Below are positions 1 through 9,659 of a stretch of DNA of 64,000 nt, one piece after another. Under the pieces are notes generated by a model. It saw nothing but the letters and a program-made list of their open reading frames with translations. It did no database searches and was not told the origin of the DNA. Location: the NCBI RefSeq assembly GCF_024499015.1, contig NZ_CP098604.1, positions 3,720,001 through 3,784,000 on the forward strand, in the 5' to 3' direction. This DNA is from Xanthomonas hortorum pv. pelargonii. GTDB taxonomy: Bacteria; Pseudomonadota; Gammaproteobacteria; Xanthomonadales; Xanthomonadaceae. Positions within the stretch are counted from its first letter, which is position 1. Each line of letters starts with the position of its first letter. Both the position numbers and the translations under genes were made by a program.

Positions 1-656
1 ATCTTGTGCGGCTTCCAGTCCTGGCCCTGCAGCAAGGCGGCGCCGGCCGGCTCGGTGGCGGTGATGCGTACTTCCGGGCGGGCCACGCGCAGCACTTCGC
101 CCACGCCAGTGAGCGTGCCGCCGGTGCCCCAGCCGGTGACGAAATGGTCCAGCCGGTGGCCGGCGAAATCGCGCAGGATTTCGGCCGCGGTGGTGTTGCG
201 GTGGTAGGCCGGATTGGCCGGATTGGCGAACTGGCTGGCCAGGAACCAGCCGTGCTGCTCGGCCAGTTCCTTGGCCTTGCGCACCATGCCGCTACCGCGC
301 TCGGCGGCCGGGGTCAGGATCACCTTGGCGCCATACGCGCGCATCAGCTTGCGGCGCTCGATGGAGAAGGTTTCCACCATGGTGGCGACGAATTTGTAGC
401 CGCGCGCGGCGGCGACCATTGCCAGCGCCACGCCGGTGTTGCCGGAAGTGGCCTCGACAATGGTGTCGCCGGGCTTGAGCAGGCCGCGCTGCTCGGCGTC
501 CAGGACGATCGCCAGCGCCAGCCGGTCCTTGACCGAGCCGCCCGGATTGAACGCCTCGACCTTGACGTACAGGGTCACGTGCTCGGGCGCGAGGCGATGG
601 AGCTTGACCACCGGGGTACGGCCGATGGTGTCGAGGATGTTGTCGTACAGGGCCAT
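1..656 (-). CDS. cysK: Cysteine synthase A (O-acetylserine sulfhydrylase), 3' end outside window
   Basis: PLP enzyme that makes cysteine from O-acetylserine and sulfide, the last step of sulfate assimilation, in the cytoplasm. The gene reads leftward from the ATG complementary to 654-656 and runs off the window, so about 218 N-terminal residues are visible. The PLP lysine lies in NPGGSVKDR (near residue 40), followed by the substrate loop EATSGNTGVALA. GWGTGGTLTGV, the phosphate-binding loop, is also present. It sits 17 bp downstream of cysG on the same strand, so the two are probably cotranscribed. CysM is the main alternative, but the motifs and the cys setting favour CysK. Confidence 0.93.
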   Translation of the reverse strand, partial: MALYDNILDTIGRTPVVKLHRLAPEHVTLYVKVEAFNPGGSVKDRLALAIVLDAEQRGLLKPGDTIVEATSGNTGVALAMVAAARGYKFVATMVETFSIERRKLMRAYGAKVILTPAAERGSGMVRKAKELAEQHGWFLASQFANPANPAYHRNTTAAEILRDFAGHRLDHFVTGWGTGGTLTGVGEVLRVARPEVRITATEPAGAALLQGQDWKPHK

Positions 657-672
657 GGGGTCTCCGTCGGAA

Positions 673-1878
673 TCAGGCTGCGTGGGCGAGTGTGGGCGCG
701 TCGGGCGTTGCGATGGGTGAGTGCGGGGGCGGCCGGGCGGTCAACGGCGGTGCGCCGAACCAGTGCAGGCTGGCGGCCAGCCCGGCGACCTCGCCCAGAA
801 TCAGCAAGGCCGGTGCGCGCACGGCGTGCTGCTGCGCGGTGGCGGCCAGGCTGGCGAGGGTGCCGGTGATCACGCGTTGCTGCGGGCGCGAGCCGTTTTC
901 CACCAGCGCGAATGGTGTGGCGGGCGCGCGGCCGGCCTGCAACAGGCGTTGCTGGATGCCGTCCAGGCCCGCCACACCCATGTAGAAGGCCAGGGTCTGG
1001 CGTTCCTGGCCGAGCGCCTGCCAGTCCAGCGTGTCCAGCGAATCCTTGCAGTGCGCGGTGATCAGCCGCAGCGATTGCGCGTGGTCGCGATGGGTGAGCG
1101 GAATGCCTGCGTAGGCAGCGCAGGCGATCGCGGCGGTGATGCCGGGAATGACCTGGAAGCCGATGCCGTGCGCGCGCAGGAACTCCAGCTCTTCGCCGCC
1201 GCGGCCGAACACGAACGGATCGCCGCCTTTCAGCCGCACCACGCGGCGCCCGGCGCGAGCGTGCTCCAGCATTAGCGCGTGGATCTGCTCCTGGCGGGTG
1301 CTGTGGCCTTGGGCGGCCTTGCCCACTTCCACGCGCAGTGCGTCGCGACGTGCCAGGCGCAGGATCTGTGGGCTGACCAGGCGATCGTAGAGCAGCACAT
1401 CGGCCTGGCGCAGTGCGCGCAACGCATGCCGGGTGAGCAGGCCGGGATCGCCGGGGCCGGCGCCGACCAGGGTCACGCTGCCGGGGGCCAGCGTGCCGAC
1501 TGCGGTACGGGGCGTGGGGGATGCTGCGGGTGTCGCTGCTGAAGCGGCCGGGGTAGCGTCGTGCGTGAGCAGGCGGCGCGCGGTGGCTGCAGCGCGTAGG
1601 GCTTCGTTGAGTTCGGCTGTCGCGCTGGCGGCGATGGTCAGCCAGACCGGTTGGTCGGGCAGTTCCAGCCACGCCGGGTCGAACCCGCCCAGCAGCCAGC
1701 GCACCTGCCCGGCCTGCACCCAGTTGCGCAATTGCATGGTGAGTTCCGGTGCACCCACCAACGGCAGCGCGCCGGCCTGCAGCAGCCCGGCGGTGGCGCG
1801 CTCGGCATCGGCGCCGCCGCCGACCACCAAGACGGCACGGCCACGCAGGTCGGCAATGAGCGGGAACACAGGGGGCAC
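673..1878 (-). CDS. cysG: Siroheme synthase / uroporphyrinogen-III C-methyltransferase, short CysG
   Basis: Makes the siroheme used by sulfite reductase (CysI). Residues 1-105 hold a Rossmann nucleotide-binding segment (VVGGGADAE near residues 18-26), as in the NAD-dependent precorrin-2 dehydrogenase half. Residues 133-385 are a complete SAM-dependent methyltransferase domain with [12 protein letters not shown] (138-149) and [16 protein letters not shown] (215-230). At 401 residues it is shorter than the roughly 457-residue enterobacterial CysG. A low-complexity Ala/Thr/Pro linker (107-124) replaces most of the dehydrogenase/ferrochelatase dimer region, so full trifunctionality is doubtful. 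It is followed on the same strand by cysK and is divergent from cysB. Confidence 0.9.
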
Positions 1879-2040
1879 GGCAGGGGCATCGAGAAGGGAG
1901 GGCCAGACCGTAACGCCGGCATATAGCCGTCGGAAATGACTTCATACACCCTGGAAATAGCGTTCGGTTATAAGCTGGCCCATAGAACTCCTCTACAGTC
2001 GAGTCCCTGTGGCGCCTCGCGCTTTTTTGGATATAAGCCC

Positions 2041-3024
2041 ATGACGCTGACCCAACTTCGTTATCTGGTCGCCATCGCCGATGCCGAGCTGAACATCACG
2101 CTGGCCGCCGCGCGTGTGCATGCCACCCAGCCCGGTCTGTCCAAGCAGCTCAAACAGCTGGAGGACGAACTGGGCTTTCTGTTGTTCGTGCGCAAGGGGC
2201 GCAGCCTGGATGCGGTCACGCCGGCGGGCGTGGAAGTGATCGAGCGTGCGCGTTCGGTGCTGTCGGAAGCCAATAACATCCGCACCTATGCGGCCAACCA
2301 GCGCCGCGAGAGCCAGGGCCAGCTGACCCTGACCACCACCCATACCCAGGCGCGCTTCGTGCTGCCGCCGGCGGTGGCGCAGATCAAGCACGCCTACCCG
2401 CAGGTGAGCGTGCATCTGCAGCAGGCCGCCGAAAGTGCGGCGCTGGATCTGCTCAGCCAGGGCGATGCGGATATTGCGGTGGTCAGCACCGCTGGTGGCG
2501 AGCCGAGCGCCGGGATTGCGGTGCCGCTGTATCGCTGGCGTCGGCTGGTGATCGTGCCGCGCGGTCATCCGCTGGATCAGGCGCGTACCGCGCCGGACAT
2601 GCAGGCGCTGTCGCAATACCCGTTGATCAGCTACGAGTCGTCCACGCGGCCAGGTTCGTCGTTGCAGCGGGCATTTGCGCAGGTCGGGCTGGAGCCGAGC
2701 ATCGCGTTGACCGCGCTGGATGCGGACCTGATCAAGACCTATGTGCGTGCCGGCCTGGGCGTTGGCCTGGTGGCGGAGATGGCGGTCAGCGCCAACGATG
2801 AGGATCTGCGCGCCTGGCCAGCGCCGGCGCCCATTGCCGATTGCATCGCCTGGGCGGTGCTGCCGCGCGACCGCGTTCTGCGCGATTACGCGCTGGATCT
2901 GGTGCATGTGCTGGCGCCGCAGATCGACAAGCGCGATCTGCGGCGTGTGCTGGATGGCAACCAGGCGCCGAACTGGCCGCTGCCGCCGACTTGGGAATCG
3001 CTGACCCAGACCATTACCAGCTGA
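2041..3024 (+). CDS. cysB: LysR-type transcriptional regulator CysB
   Basis: Regulator of sulfate assimilation. The 327-residue length is typical of CysB/Cbl. The N-terminal winged helix-turn-helix (1-60: MTLTQLRYLVAIA, then ATQPGLSKQLKQLEDELG) is followed by a linker helix and a substrate-binding domain (about 93-300). TTTHTQARFVLPP near residue 100 is the inducer/sulfate-binding segment characteristic of CysB. The ATG at 2041 gives the canonical N-terminus; an in-frame extension upstream to 1936 lacks family features. It is divergent from cysG-cysK, so the 162-bp gap is the likely shared regulatory region. By family knowledge it activates the cys operons in this window when N-acetylserine is present. 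Confidence 0.93.
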   Translation: MTLTQLRYLVAIADAELNITLAAARVHATQPGLSKQLKQLEDELGFLLFVRKGRSLDAVTPAGVEVIERARSVLSEANNIRTYAANQRRESQGQLTLTTTHTQARFVLPPAVAQIKHAYPQVSVHLQQAAESAALDLLSQGDADIAVVSTAGGEPSAGIAVPLYRWRRLVIVPRGHPLDQARTAPDMQALSQYPLISYESSTRPGSSLQRAFAQVGLEPSIALTALDADLIKTYVRAGLGVGLVAEMAVSANDEDLRAWPAPAPIADCIAWAVLPRDRVLRDYALDLVHVLAPQIDKRDLRRVLDGNQAPNWPLPPTWESLTQTITS

Positions 3025-3177
3025 GCGGCTGGCGACGGCCGCATGAGCGCTGGTTGAGCGGCTATCGAAAGCTGCATGTTTGCCGGATCGATGCGATGCA
3101 TGTTCTGCAGGAAAGCGAAGGCATTACCTGCCGATCAGCGGCCGCGCACAGGCCAATCCCCCACCCACCGTCTGCCG

Positions 3178-3735
3178 GTTTTGTGAGAGTGCTTCGGTCA
3201 CTAAAGGGCGCTTGCTCGCGTACCAGCGTGGGACACGCCGCAAGTACGTCCATGTAGGCTCTTACGCGGCATCCATGCCGCGTAAGGTCCCACGCCGGTA
3301 CGCGCGCAAGCACCACCAGGTGTTGTCGGTGGTTGAAGGAAAAACGGTGTCTGGTTCACTGGCCCTTCTTCGGATCATGACCTCACAATGGCGAAACGAT
3401 GGATGGATGCCAACTACATCGACTGCAGAAATCGACTGTGGAACCCGCAAGCATTATGCGTACCTGAAATCATTGCTTGCCCATCAGCAGCCGCAAAGAG
3501 TGGAAGCGTGGTGCCGTATCCGGGTGCGGGACCGTGTGGCGGCATGGATGCCGCCACCGAGCCTACATGGACGTACTTGCGGCGTGTCCCGCTCCCGGAT
3601 GCGGCACTGCGCATCGACTATCGCCGCTCACGGTGCCTGCCAGTTTTACGCGAATGCTCCGGTCACTAATGGCGCTTGCATGCGTAACCAGAATGAGACA
3701 CACCGCAAGTACGTCCACGTCGAAACCTTGCAACT
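3178..3735. repeat. Cluster of three related interspersed repeats in the cysB downstream gap
   Basis: The gap 3025-3867 carries no convincing gene. It holds three copies of one motif. Copy 1 is about 3178-3310, copy 3 about 3643-3722 in the same orientation, and copy 2 about 3509-3615 inverted. All share a core reading CCGCAAGTACGTCCA or its complement. Copies 1 and 2 also contain short palindromes (ACGCGGCAT/ATGCCGCGT near 3265-3285, GGCGGCATGGATGCCGCC near 3539-3556). Several small open frames cross the region, but their peptides are low-complexity repeat products. This resembles the dispersed palindromic repeats common in Xanthomonas intergenic DNA. Confidence 0.7.
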
Positions 3736-3867
3736 GCATCATGCTGGCGGTCGGTGTTCGGAATCGGTAGGGACTGTTCGTACACTGCGGTCTGCGCGCG
3801 GGGTGTACCGATTCCGGTTTGCTGCGCGCGCGAGATCCCCGTTCGCCACTGTGAGGCGCTGCAACCG

Positions 3868-4161
3868 ATGACCGAGCGATTGACCGAGCCACTGCGTCCG
3901 CCTCTGAGCCGGCTGTGGTCGCCCGACCAGGACGGCGGCATGTCGTTGCAGCTGTCGGCCAACGTCGACGGACGCGAGCATGCGTTGCTGACGGTACTGG
4001 CCGACCCGCACGACGAAGCGTTATGGGTGGCAGTGCAGGCCGGCGACACCCGGGTGCAGATTCCGCTGGCGGTGCTGCGTCAGCTGTTGGAGGTCGCAGC
4101 CGAAGAGGTGCATTCGGCCGAGTGGTTTGCGCGGCAGGATGCGGCCGAACCTGAGCTTTGA
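3868..4161 (+). CDS. Hypothetical small acidic protein
   Basis: A 97-residue predicted cytoplasmic protein that I do not recognise. It is acidic and has no signal peptide or membrane segment. The middle (residues 25-75) reads like a small beta-rich domain, and the C-terminus is helical (VLRQLLEVAAEEVHSAEW). I chose the ATG at 3868 because the longer frame to 3754 begins with a Cys-rich sequence lacking coding character. The start follows the repeat cluster directly, so its promoter may lie in repeat DNA. No same-strand partner follows; the next strong signal on this strand is the terminator at 4566-4603. Confidence 0.55.
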   Translation: MTERLTEPLRPPLSRLWSPDQDGGMSLQLSANVDGREHALLTVLADPHDEALWVAVQAGDTRVQIPLAVLRQLLEVAAEEVHSAEWFARQDAAEPEL

Positions 4162-4565
4162 CGGCCTCATCTGTTGCACGCGCGACTGCTCTGGATGCTG
4201 CACTGCAGCGTACGTGGTTGCGAAAAATCCCAATGCGATCAACAGCCTGCGCGCAGGCTTGCACTTACCCGGAAACACGCTGTCAGTGATTCTCCCTACA
4301 CGTGTCAGGGCTGCCGGATCGGCGTCATCGGTCCGTATCAAGTTGCGCGCTGCGCTGTCGTAAATCCTTATAGCAACCATAACGCGACACTTTCGGACGT
4401 CTAGGGGTGGACGGCGCAGGACCGGCGATGCAGTGATCGCATGGCCGGTGTGTTTGGCGGTGTCGTCGAGGGGTTGCCAGCGCTGTCGCATCACCATTGC
4501 GCGAGGCTGCGCGATGGCGCGGCTGGCGCACCCGGGTCCCTGGGGAGAGACCTGGCGTGCTTGGC

Positions 4566-4603
4566 GGCGGATCCGGGTCGGGAGCCCGGGTCCGCCTTTT
4601 TTT
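4566..4603 (+). terminator. Strong rho-independent terminator
   Basis: A near-perfect 12-bp GC-rich stem (4566-4577 with 4585-4596) is followed by seven T on the plus strand, the classic intrinsic terminator layout. It lies about 400 bp after the stop of the 97-residue gene and 20 bp beyond the 3' end of the convergent histidine kinase. It therefore ends rightward transcription. The stretch 4162-4565 has no gene but contains further hairpins (for example ACCGGC/GCCGGT near 4418-4447), so the terminator may belong to a small RNA. Confidence 0.75.
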
Positions 4604-4624
4604 ATGCGCGACGCATTGCCGCGC

Positions 4625-5818
4625 TCAGGCCAGCGGGATGCGCACCGAGAAACAGGTGCCGCCTGCCGGGCGTGGGCGCACATCCACCTCGCAGTCCAGG
4701 GTTTCGGCAGTGCGGTGCACGATCCACAGACCGATGCCCAGCCCTTCGCTGTTCGGGTCGGCTTGGCGAAACGCCTGGAACACCTGTTCGGGGTGGTCCA
4801 GGTTCAGGCCGATGCCGCTGTCGATGATTTCCACCTCGGCATAGCCGGGGCGGCGGCGCACGCCGACCAGCACGCGTCCGCGTTCGGTGTACTTGACCGC
4901 GTTGCCGACCAGGTTACCGATCAGCGTGGTCAGCAGCGTGGCGTGGCTGCGCACGCGCAGCGAAGTGGGCACGTGGCGCAAGGCCAGGCATTTGTCGCTC
5001 GCCGGCTGCCGCCACACGCCGAGAACCGCGTGCAGCACGTCTTCCAGTGCCAGCGGCTGCAGATCCGGGGTGGAGCTCTTGCTCGCGGCGGCCAGTGTGG
5101 CCAGTTCGTCGAGGCTGCGTGCCACCACGCCGATCGCATCGCGTGCAGTGACCAGGGTGGGAATGGAATCGACATTGGCGTGCCGGCGCATCTTGTCGAT
5201 GGCATAGGCCGCAGTGCGCAGCGGAGTTTTCAGATCGTGCCCGGCGATCGCCATCAGTCGGCTGCGATAGCGGTCGGACTCTTCGGCAGTCTGCAGCGCG
5301 CGGCGCAGTTCCAGCTGCGCCATGGTCTGGCGTGCCAGTGCGCGCAGCGCTTCGACCTGTTCGTCAGTGAGTTGACGCGGTTGCCGGTCCAGCACGCAGA
5401 CCGTGCCCAGCGACAGGCCTTCGCTGGTCTTGAGCAACGCACCGGCATAAAAACGCAGTGGCACCTCGCCGGTGACCAGCGGGTTGCGTGCAAAGCGGAT
5501 GTCTTCGCGCGTGTCGGGCACCACCAGCACGTCGTTGTCGAGCAGCGCATGCGCGCACATCGACTTGAACAGCGGCGTCTCGCGCTCGCCCATGCCGCGC
5601 TCGCTCTTGAACCATTGGCGGTCGGCGTCCACCAGGCTGATCAGCGCGATCGGGGTCTGACAGATGATCGAGGCCAACTTGGTGATGTCTTCGAATGCCG
5701 CCTCGCGCGGCGTATCGAGAATGCCGTAGCTGCGCAGCGCCTGGAGGCGCAACGCTTCGCTCACTGGTTTGGGCGCGCAGGGAAAGGGCTCAGCCGCTGG
5801 ATCGAACAAGACGCTCAT
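4625..5818 (-). CDS. GAF-domain sensor histidine kinase
   Basis: A 397-residue soluble sensor kinase with no membrane segment. An N-terminal GAF domain spans about 30-165 (YGILDTPREAAFEDITKLA, a form typical of GAF sensors). A histidine phosphotransfer helix follows, with GHDLKTPL (phosphoacceptor His194). The HATPase domain covers about 285-397, with N-box NLVGNAVKYT (302-311), G1 DSGIGL and G2 GLGIGLWIVH. No response regulator is adjacent, so it is an orphan kinase with unknown partner and ligand. It is divergent from the metal-uptake module across a 291-bp gap in which I see no further gene. Confidence 0.88.
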   Translation of the reverse strand: MSVLFDPAAEPFPCAPKPVSEALRLQALRSYGILDTPREAAFEDITKLASIICQTPIALISLVDADRQWFKSERGMGERETPLFKSMCAHALLDNDVLVVPDTREDIRFARNPLVTGEVPLRFYAGALLKTSEGLSLGTVCVLDRQPRQLTDEQVEALRALARQTMAQLELRRALQTAEESDRYRSRLMAIAGHDLKTPLRTAAYAIDKMRRHANVDSIPTLVTARDAIGVVARSLDELATLAAASKSSTPDLQPLALEDVLHAVLGVWRQPASDKCLALRHVPTSLRVRSHATLLTTLIGNLVGNAVKYTERGRVLVGVRRRPGYAEVEIIDSGIGLNLDHPEQVFQAFRQADPNSEGLGIGLWIVHRTAETLDCEVDVRPRPAGGTCFSVRIPLA

Positions 5819-6109
5819 GCGCGCGCAGAATTAATTGGATAAGAGATAAGCATAGGGCATGGCAGGGGCTGGCATGTGGGTGCGATCACGCTCGTGGATG
5901 GAACTGTGACTGCCGGCCTCGACAGTGGAGGGGTGGCGTTTTGGTTTGTTTGCGATGTCGTGATGCAGATTGCGCGGTGTGTTGCGGCGGAGCAAGGATC
6001 AGTACGAAGGGGGTGCGACGACTCAAGGATGCGACATCAGGGTGCGACATCCGGTCGCGCACCGGCCGCAAGCATCGCCGCGCGGCGGGCGGCGGCTTAC
6101 ACTCGCGCG

Positions 6110-6547
6110 ATGCGTTCGTTACCTCATCACCGTTGGCTGCACCTGCTTGTCTGTCTGGCGGTGGCGCTGATGCTGGTGGCGCCGCTGATCAGCCGTTGGA
6201 GCCAGGCGCAGTCGGTCGAACCGATGTGCATGAGCGGGCCGGCATTGGACGCAGGCGGTTCGTCGCACACAGGCCACCAGGCCATGCCGGCGCAGACTGC
6301 CGCGCATCATCACGACAGCGCCGCGTCGTCAGCCAAGCCTCCATCTGGCGAACACGCTGCCGGCATGCACGGCGAAGCTTGCGATTACTGCGTGCTGGCC
6401 GCGCGGCTGCTGCCGTGGCTGGCGCTGCTGGTGCTGTGTCTGCTGCAACTCCGGTCGGCGCCGGCGCCCATGCACACCCATGCACGGGCGTGGTCGGTCG
6501 TGCGCTGGGCCGCACTCGGGGCACGTGGGCCGCCGCTGCACGCGTGA
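6110..6547 (+). CDS. DUF2946-type His-rich membrane protein
   Basis: A 145-residue predicted inner-membrane or exported protein. There is an N-terminal hydrophobic segment (about residues 8-30). A His/Met-rich periplasmic stretch (about 55-95) contains HTGH, AAHHHD and AAGMHGEACDYC. A second hydrophobic segment lies at about 98-118 (VLAARLLPWLALLVLCL), then a basic tail. The CxxC and the surrounding His residues match the DUF2946 pattern. From family knowledge these genes often neighbour copper-related TonB receptors; the exact role is unknown. It lies 171 bp upstream of the TonB receptor on the same strand, so a metal-related operon is likely. Confidence 0.72.
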   Translation: MRSLPHHRWLHLLVCLAVALMLVAPLISRWSQAQSVEPMCMSGPALDAGGSSHTGHQAMPAQTAAHHHDSAASSAKPPSGEHAAGMHGEACDYCVLAARLLPWLALLVLCLLQLRSAPAPMHTHARAWSVVRWAALGARGPPLHA

Positions 6548-6718
6548 GTCTGGCCCCATCGCGGGCGTCCGCTGCGTTGTGTTGATTGCACGCCTGGTCT
6601 TCCGGCGTGCCCGCCTGCCGCTGCATGGACGGCCCGCTTTCCTGAAGTGATGCCTGTGCCCGCTGCTATGCCGCGGCGCATGGCGGTGTTGCCGTGCCGG
6701 CACGGCGAAGGGTTGGTC

Positions 6719-8743
6719 ATGCGTCTGCGGTTATTGAAAACGATGTGGTATGCGCCGTCGTTGGCGTTGGTGTGGTGGCCTGCCTGCCAGGTGCAGGCAC
6801 AGGATGCGGCGTTGACGCTGGGCAAGGTGCAGGTGAGCCAGACCCAGCGCAGCCCGAACAAGGCGCGCGTGCTGAGTTCGGTGGATGTGATCGGCGGCGA
6901 GCTGCTGCACGATCAGCACGTGGATTACAGCTGGGAGCTGTTGATGCGCGCGCCGGGCGTGCAGGTCACCCAGTTCCGCATGGGCACCGATGCGGGGCGG
7001 TTCTCGTTCCGTGGTTTCAACGGCGAGGGGCGGATCAATGCGGTGAAGCTGCTGATCGACGGCATCCCCAGCAACGACAATGCCGGTGGCATGCCGTATC
7101 TGGATGCGGTGTTTCCGCAGGACATCAGTGCGATCGAGATCGTGCGCGGCACCAACGATGCACGCTACGGTCTGAATGCGATTGCCGGCAGCGTGGACGT
7201 GCTGACCCGCACCGGCGGCAACGATGGCCGCCTGAGCGTGACGGGCGGCAGCTTCGGTGCGCGCGAGGTGCAGCTGGGCAAGGGCTTCGAACATGGCGCA
7301 TGGAGCCAGAACTATGTACTAGCGTGGCGCGATTCCGATGGCTATCGCGACCATGCCGACGCGCGTAAGCGCAGCGTGGCCGGCAAGTGGTTCTACACCG
7401 ACCCGGATGGTGCGTTCCGTGCCGGGCTCACCACGCGTTACTACGACAATCACGCGCTGGAAGCGGGTTATCTGGATGCGGCAAGCGCACGCGCTGCGCC
7501 GCGCAGTTCGCCGGACTATGCGCAGGACGATCGCAGCGAACGCCAGCTACGGCAGACCGCATTGCATGCGGACGGCACGCTGGGCGCCGATGCGCAGTGG
7601 AGCGCAAAGGCCTACCAGAACGACTATCGCAATCGACGCTGGGTGCGGTTTTCCGCAGCCGGCCTGCAGCAGGAACGCGATACCGACGAAACCCATCGCG
7701 GCCTGCTGTTGCGTGGCAACTGGCAGCCGGATTGGGGCGCGCTGAGCGCCAACCTGGAAGCCGGTGTGGATGCGCAGTGGCAGGACAACCAGTCGCAGCG
7801 TTACCGCACCGTGGCGCGCGTGCGCGGTGCGCAATTGCGCGATTGGGATTACGACCTGCGCACACGCGGAGCTTATGTGCAGGCGGTGCTGACACCGTTC
7901 GAGCGCCTGCAGGTGGTGCCGGGCTATCGCATCGATCGCGTCGATGGGCAGCTGCACGATGTGCGCGCCGGCATTTACGCGCCCACCTACGACTACGGCA
8001 CCATCAAGCAGCCCAAGTTCAGCGCCAGCTATCGGCTTGTCGGGCAGAGCAGCATGTACGCCAATTGGGGCCGCAGCTTCCAGATCGGCAGCGGCGATGG
8101 CGCGTATCGTCGCCAGCCCGGCAATCTGGGTCCATCGATCAACGATGGCTGGGAGGCCGGTTTCAAGTTCGCTCCATCGGCTGTAATGGACGGGCGCCTG
8201 GCGTATTGGGAACAGCGCGCGTCCGGTGAAGTCGCCACCATTCTGGGAGTGAACGGCGTGGCCGGTGTCGGCGATGTGGCCAACGTGGGGCGCACGCTGC
8301 GGCGCGGCTGGGATGCGCAACTGAATCTGCAGCCGGCCGAACATTGGCGTGCCTGGGTCTCGTATTCGCGGCAGAAGGCGAGCATCGCCACGCCCGACCC
8401 GAGCGCGTCGGCCACGCGCGGCAAGGAGATCGAAAACGTGCCGCATTGGCTGGCGACTGCCGGGCTGGAGTGGCAGCTCACTTCTGCCGTGCAGCTGAGC
8501 GCCTGGGGCAATGCGCAAGGCGATTACTATCTGGAGCGCAGCAATACGCTGGGCCGCACCGGTGGTTACGCCCTGCTCAATCTGGGCGCGCGCTGGAACG
8601 TGGATGCGCGCAATGCGCTCAGCCTGCAGCTGCGCAACGTGACCGATCGTGCATATGTGTACGCGTGGTACGACACCGGAAGTTCCGGTTATTCGCCGGG
8701 CGATGGGCGTGCGTTGTCGCTGTCGTGGGATTGGAGCTTCTGA
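6719..8743 (+). CDS. TonB-dependent outer-membrane receptor (probable metal/siderophore type)
   Basis: A 674-residue outer-membrane receptor. A signal peptide (about 1-27, ending VQAQ) is followed by a plug domain with IEIVRGTNDARYGLNAIAGS (near 140-160), then a 22-strand-type barrel ending in aromatic WDWSF. The ATG at 6719 follows a GAAGGG ribosome site and gives a clean signal peptide; upstream in-frame starts lack one. Its stop overlaps the next ATG (TGATG at 8741-8745), so translation is coupled to the PepSY protein. Flanking His-rich DUF2946 and PepSY genes suggest import of a metal chelate, perhaps iron or copper. The ligand is inferred only. Confidence 0.88.
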   Translation: MRLRLLKTMWYAPSLALVWWPACQVQAQDAALTLGKVQVSQTQRSPNKARVLSSVDVIGGELLHDQHVDYSWELLMRAPGVQVTQFRMGTDAGRFSFRGFNGEGRINAVKLLIDGIPSNDNAGGMPYLDAVFPQDISAIEIVRGTNDARYGLNAIAGSVDVLTRTGGNDGRLSVTGGSFGAREVQLGKGFEHGAWSQNYVLAWRDSDGYRDHADARKRSVAGKWFYTDPDGAFRAGLTTRYYDNHALEAGYLDAASARAAPRSSPDYAQDDRSERQLRQTALHADGTLGADAQWSAKAYQNDYRNRRWVRFSAAGLQQERDTDETHRGLLLRGNWQPDWGALSANLEAGVDAQWQDNQSQRYRTVARVRGAQLRDWDYDLRTRGAYVQAVLTPFERLQVVPGYRIDRVDGQLHDVRAGIYAPTYDYGTIKQPKFSASYRLVGQSSMYANWGRSFQIGSGDGAYRRQPGNLGPSINDGWEAGFKFAPSAVMDGRLAYWEQRASGEVATILGVNGVAGVGDVANVGRTLRRGWDAQLNLQPAEHWRAWVSYSRQKASIATPDPSASATRGKEIENVPHWLATAGLEWQLTSAVQLSAWGNAQGDYYLERSNTLGRTGGYALLNLGARWNVDARNALSLQLRNVTDRAYVYAWYDTGSSGYSPGDGRALSLSWDWSF

Positions 8744-9659
8744 TGCGCGTATCGACTGCTCGGGGTGCTGGTGCCGAGCTGCGTCAGGACAGCCGCTGGC
8801 GCTTCTATCGCGCGGTGTGGCGCTGGCACTTCTATGCCGGCTTGCTGGTGCTGCCTTTCATCATCTGGCTGGCGCTGACCGGTGCGGCGTTTCTGTATCA
8901 GGACGCGATCGATCGTAGCGTGCACCACGGGTTGAAGGTCGTGCCGGTGGGCGCGCTGCGGGTGTCTGCGCAGCAATTGGTCGATGCGGCGCAGCGCAGC
9001 GATGGCGGCACCTTGTTCCGTTACACCACGCCGAGTCGTGCCGATGCCAGCGCCGAGATCGGGCTGGTCGATGCGCACGGCATGCGGCAGGTGGTCTATG
9101 TCGATCCGTATCGGGCACGCGTGCTCGGCACTCTGCCCGAGCATGGCACCCTGGCCTGGACGATTCGTCGGCTGCACAGCCTGGAGTTGATCGGGCCGTT
9201 TGCGCGCGGGTTGATCGAAATGGCGGCGGGCTGGGCGATCGTGCTGGTGCTGACCGGTGTGTATCTGTGGTGGCCGCGCGGGCGTCGCGGCGGGGTGGTC
9301 AGCGTGCGCGGCAAGCCGGCGCAACGGCTGTTCTGGCGCGATCTGCATGCGGTCACCGGGGCGAGTGTGGGCGCGGTATTGCTGTTCCTGGCGCTGACCG
9401 GCATGCCGTGGTCGTGGTTGTGGGGCGCGCAGGTCAATCGCTGGGTCAATGGGCATGATTTCGGGTATCCGGCAGGGCTGCGGGTGCAGCAGCCGATGTC
9501 GCAGCAGCGGTTGACCGAGACGACCGATCCGGCGTGGTCGTTGCGGCAGGCGCGCGTGCCGGAGTCTGTTGTGCCTGGGCGTGGAGCCGTGGGGGTGGAT
9601 GAGGGTTTGCATGACGGGCGGGTGCGTGTGCCGCGGGCGGATGCGGTGCGTGCGGTCGA

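Noticed and set aside
8344..8742. Upstream in-frame extension of the PepSY gene into the TonB receptor
   Set aside because: It overlaps the receptor's conserved C-terminus in another frame. The TGATG overlap at 8741 gives a natural coupled start.
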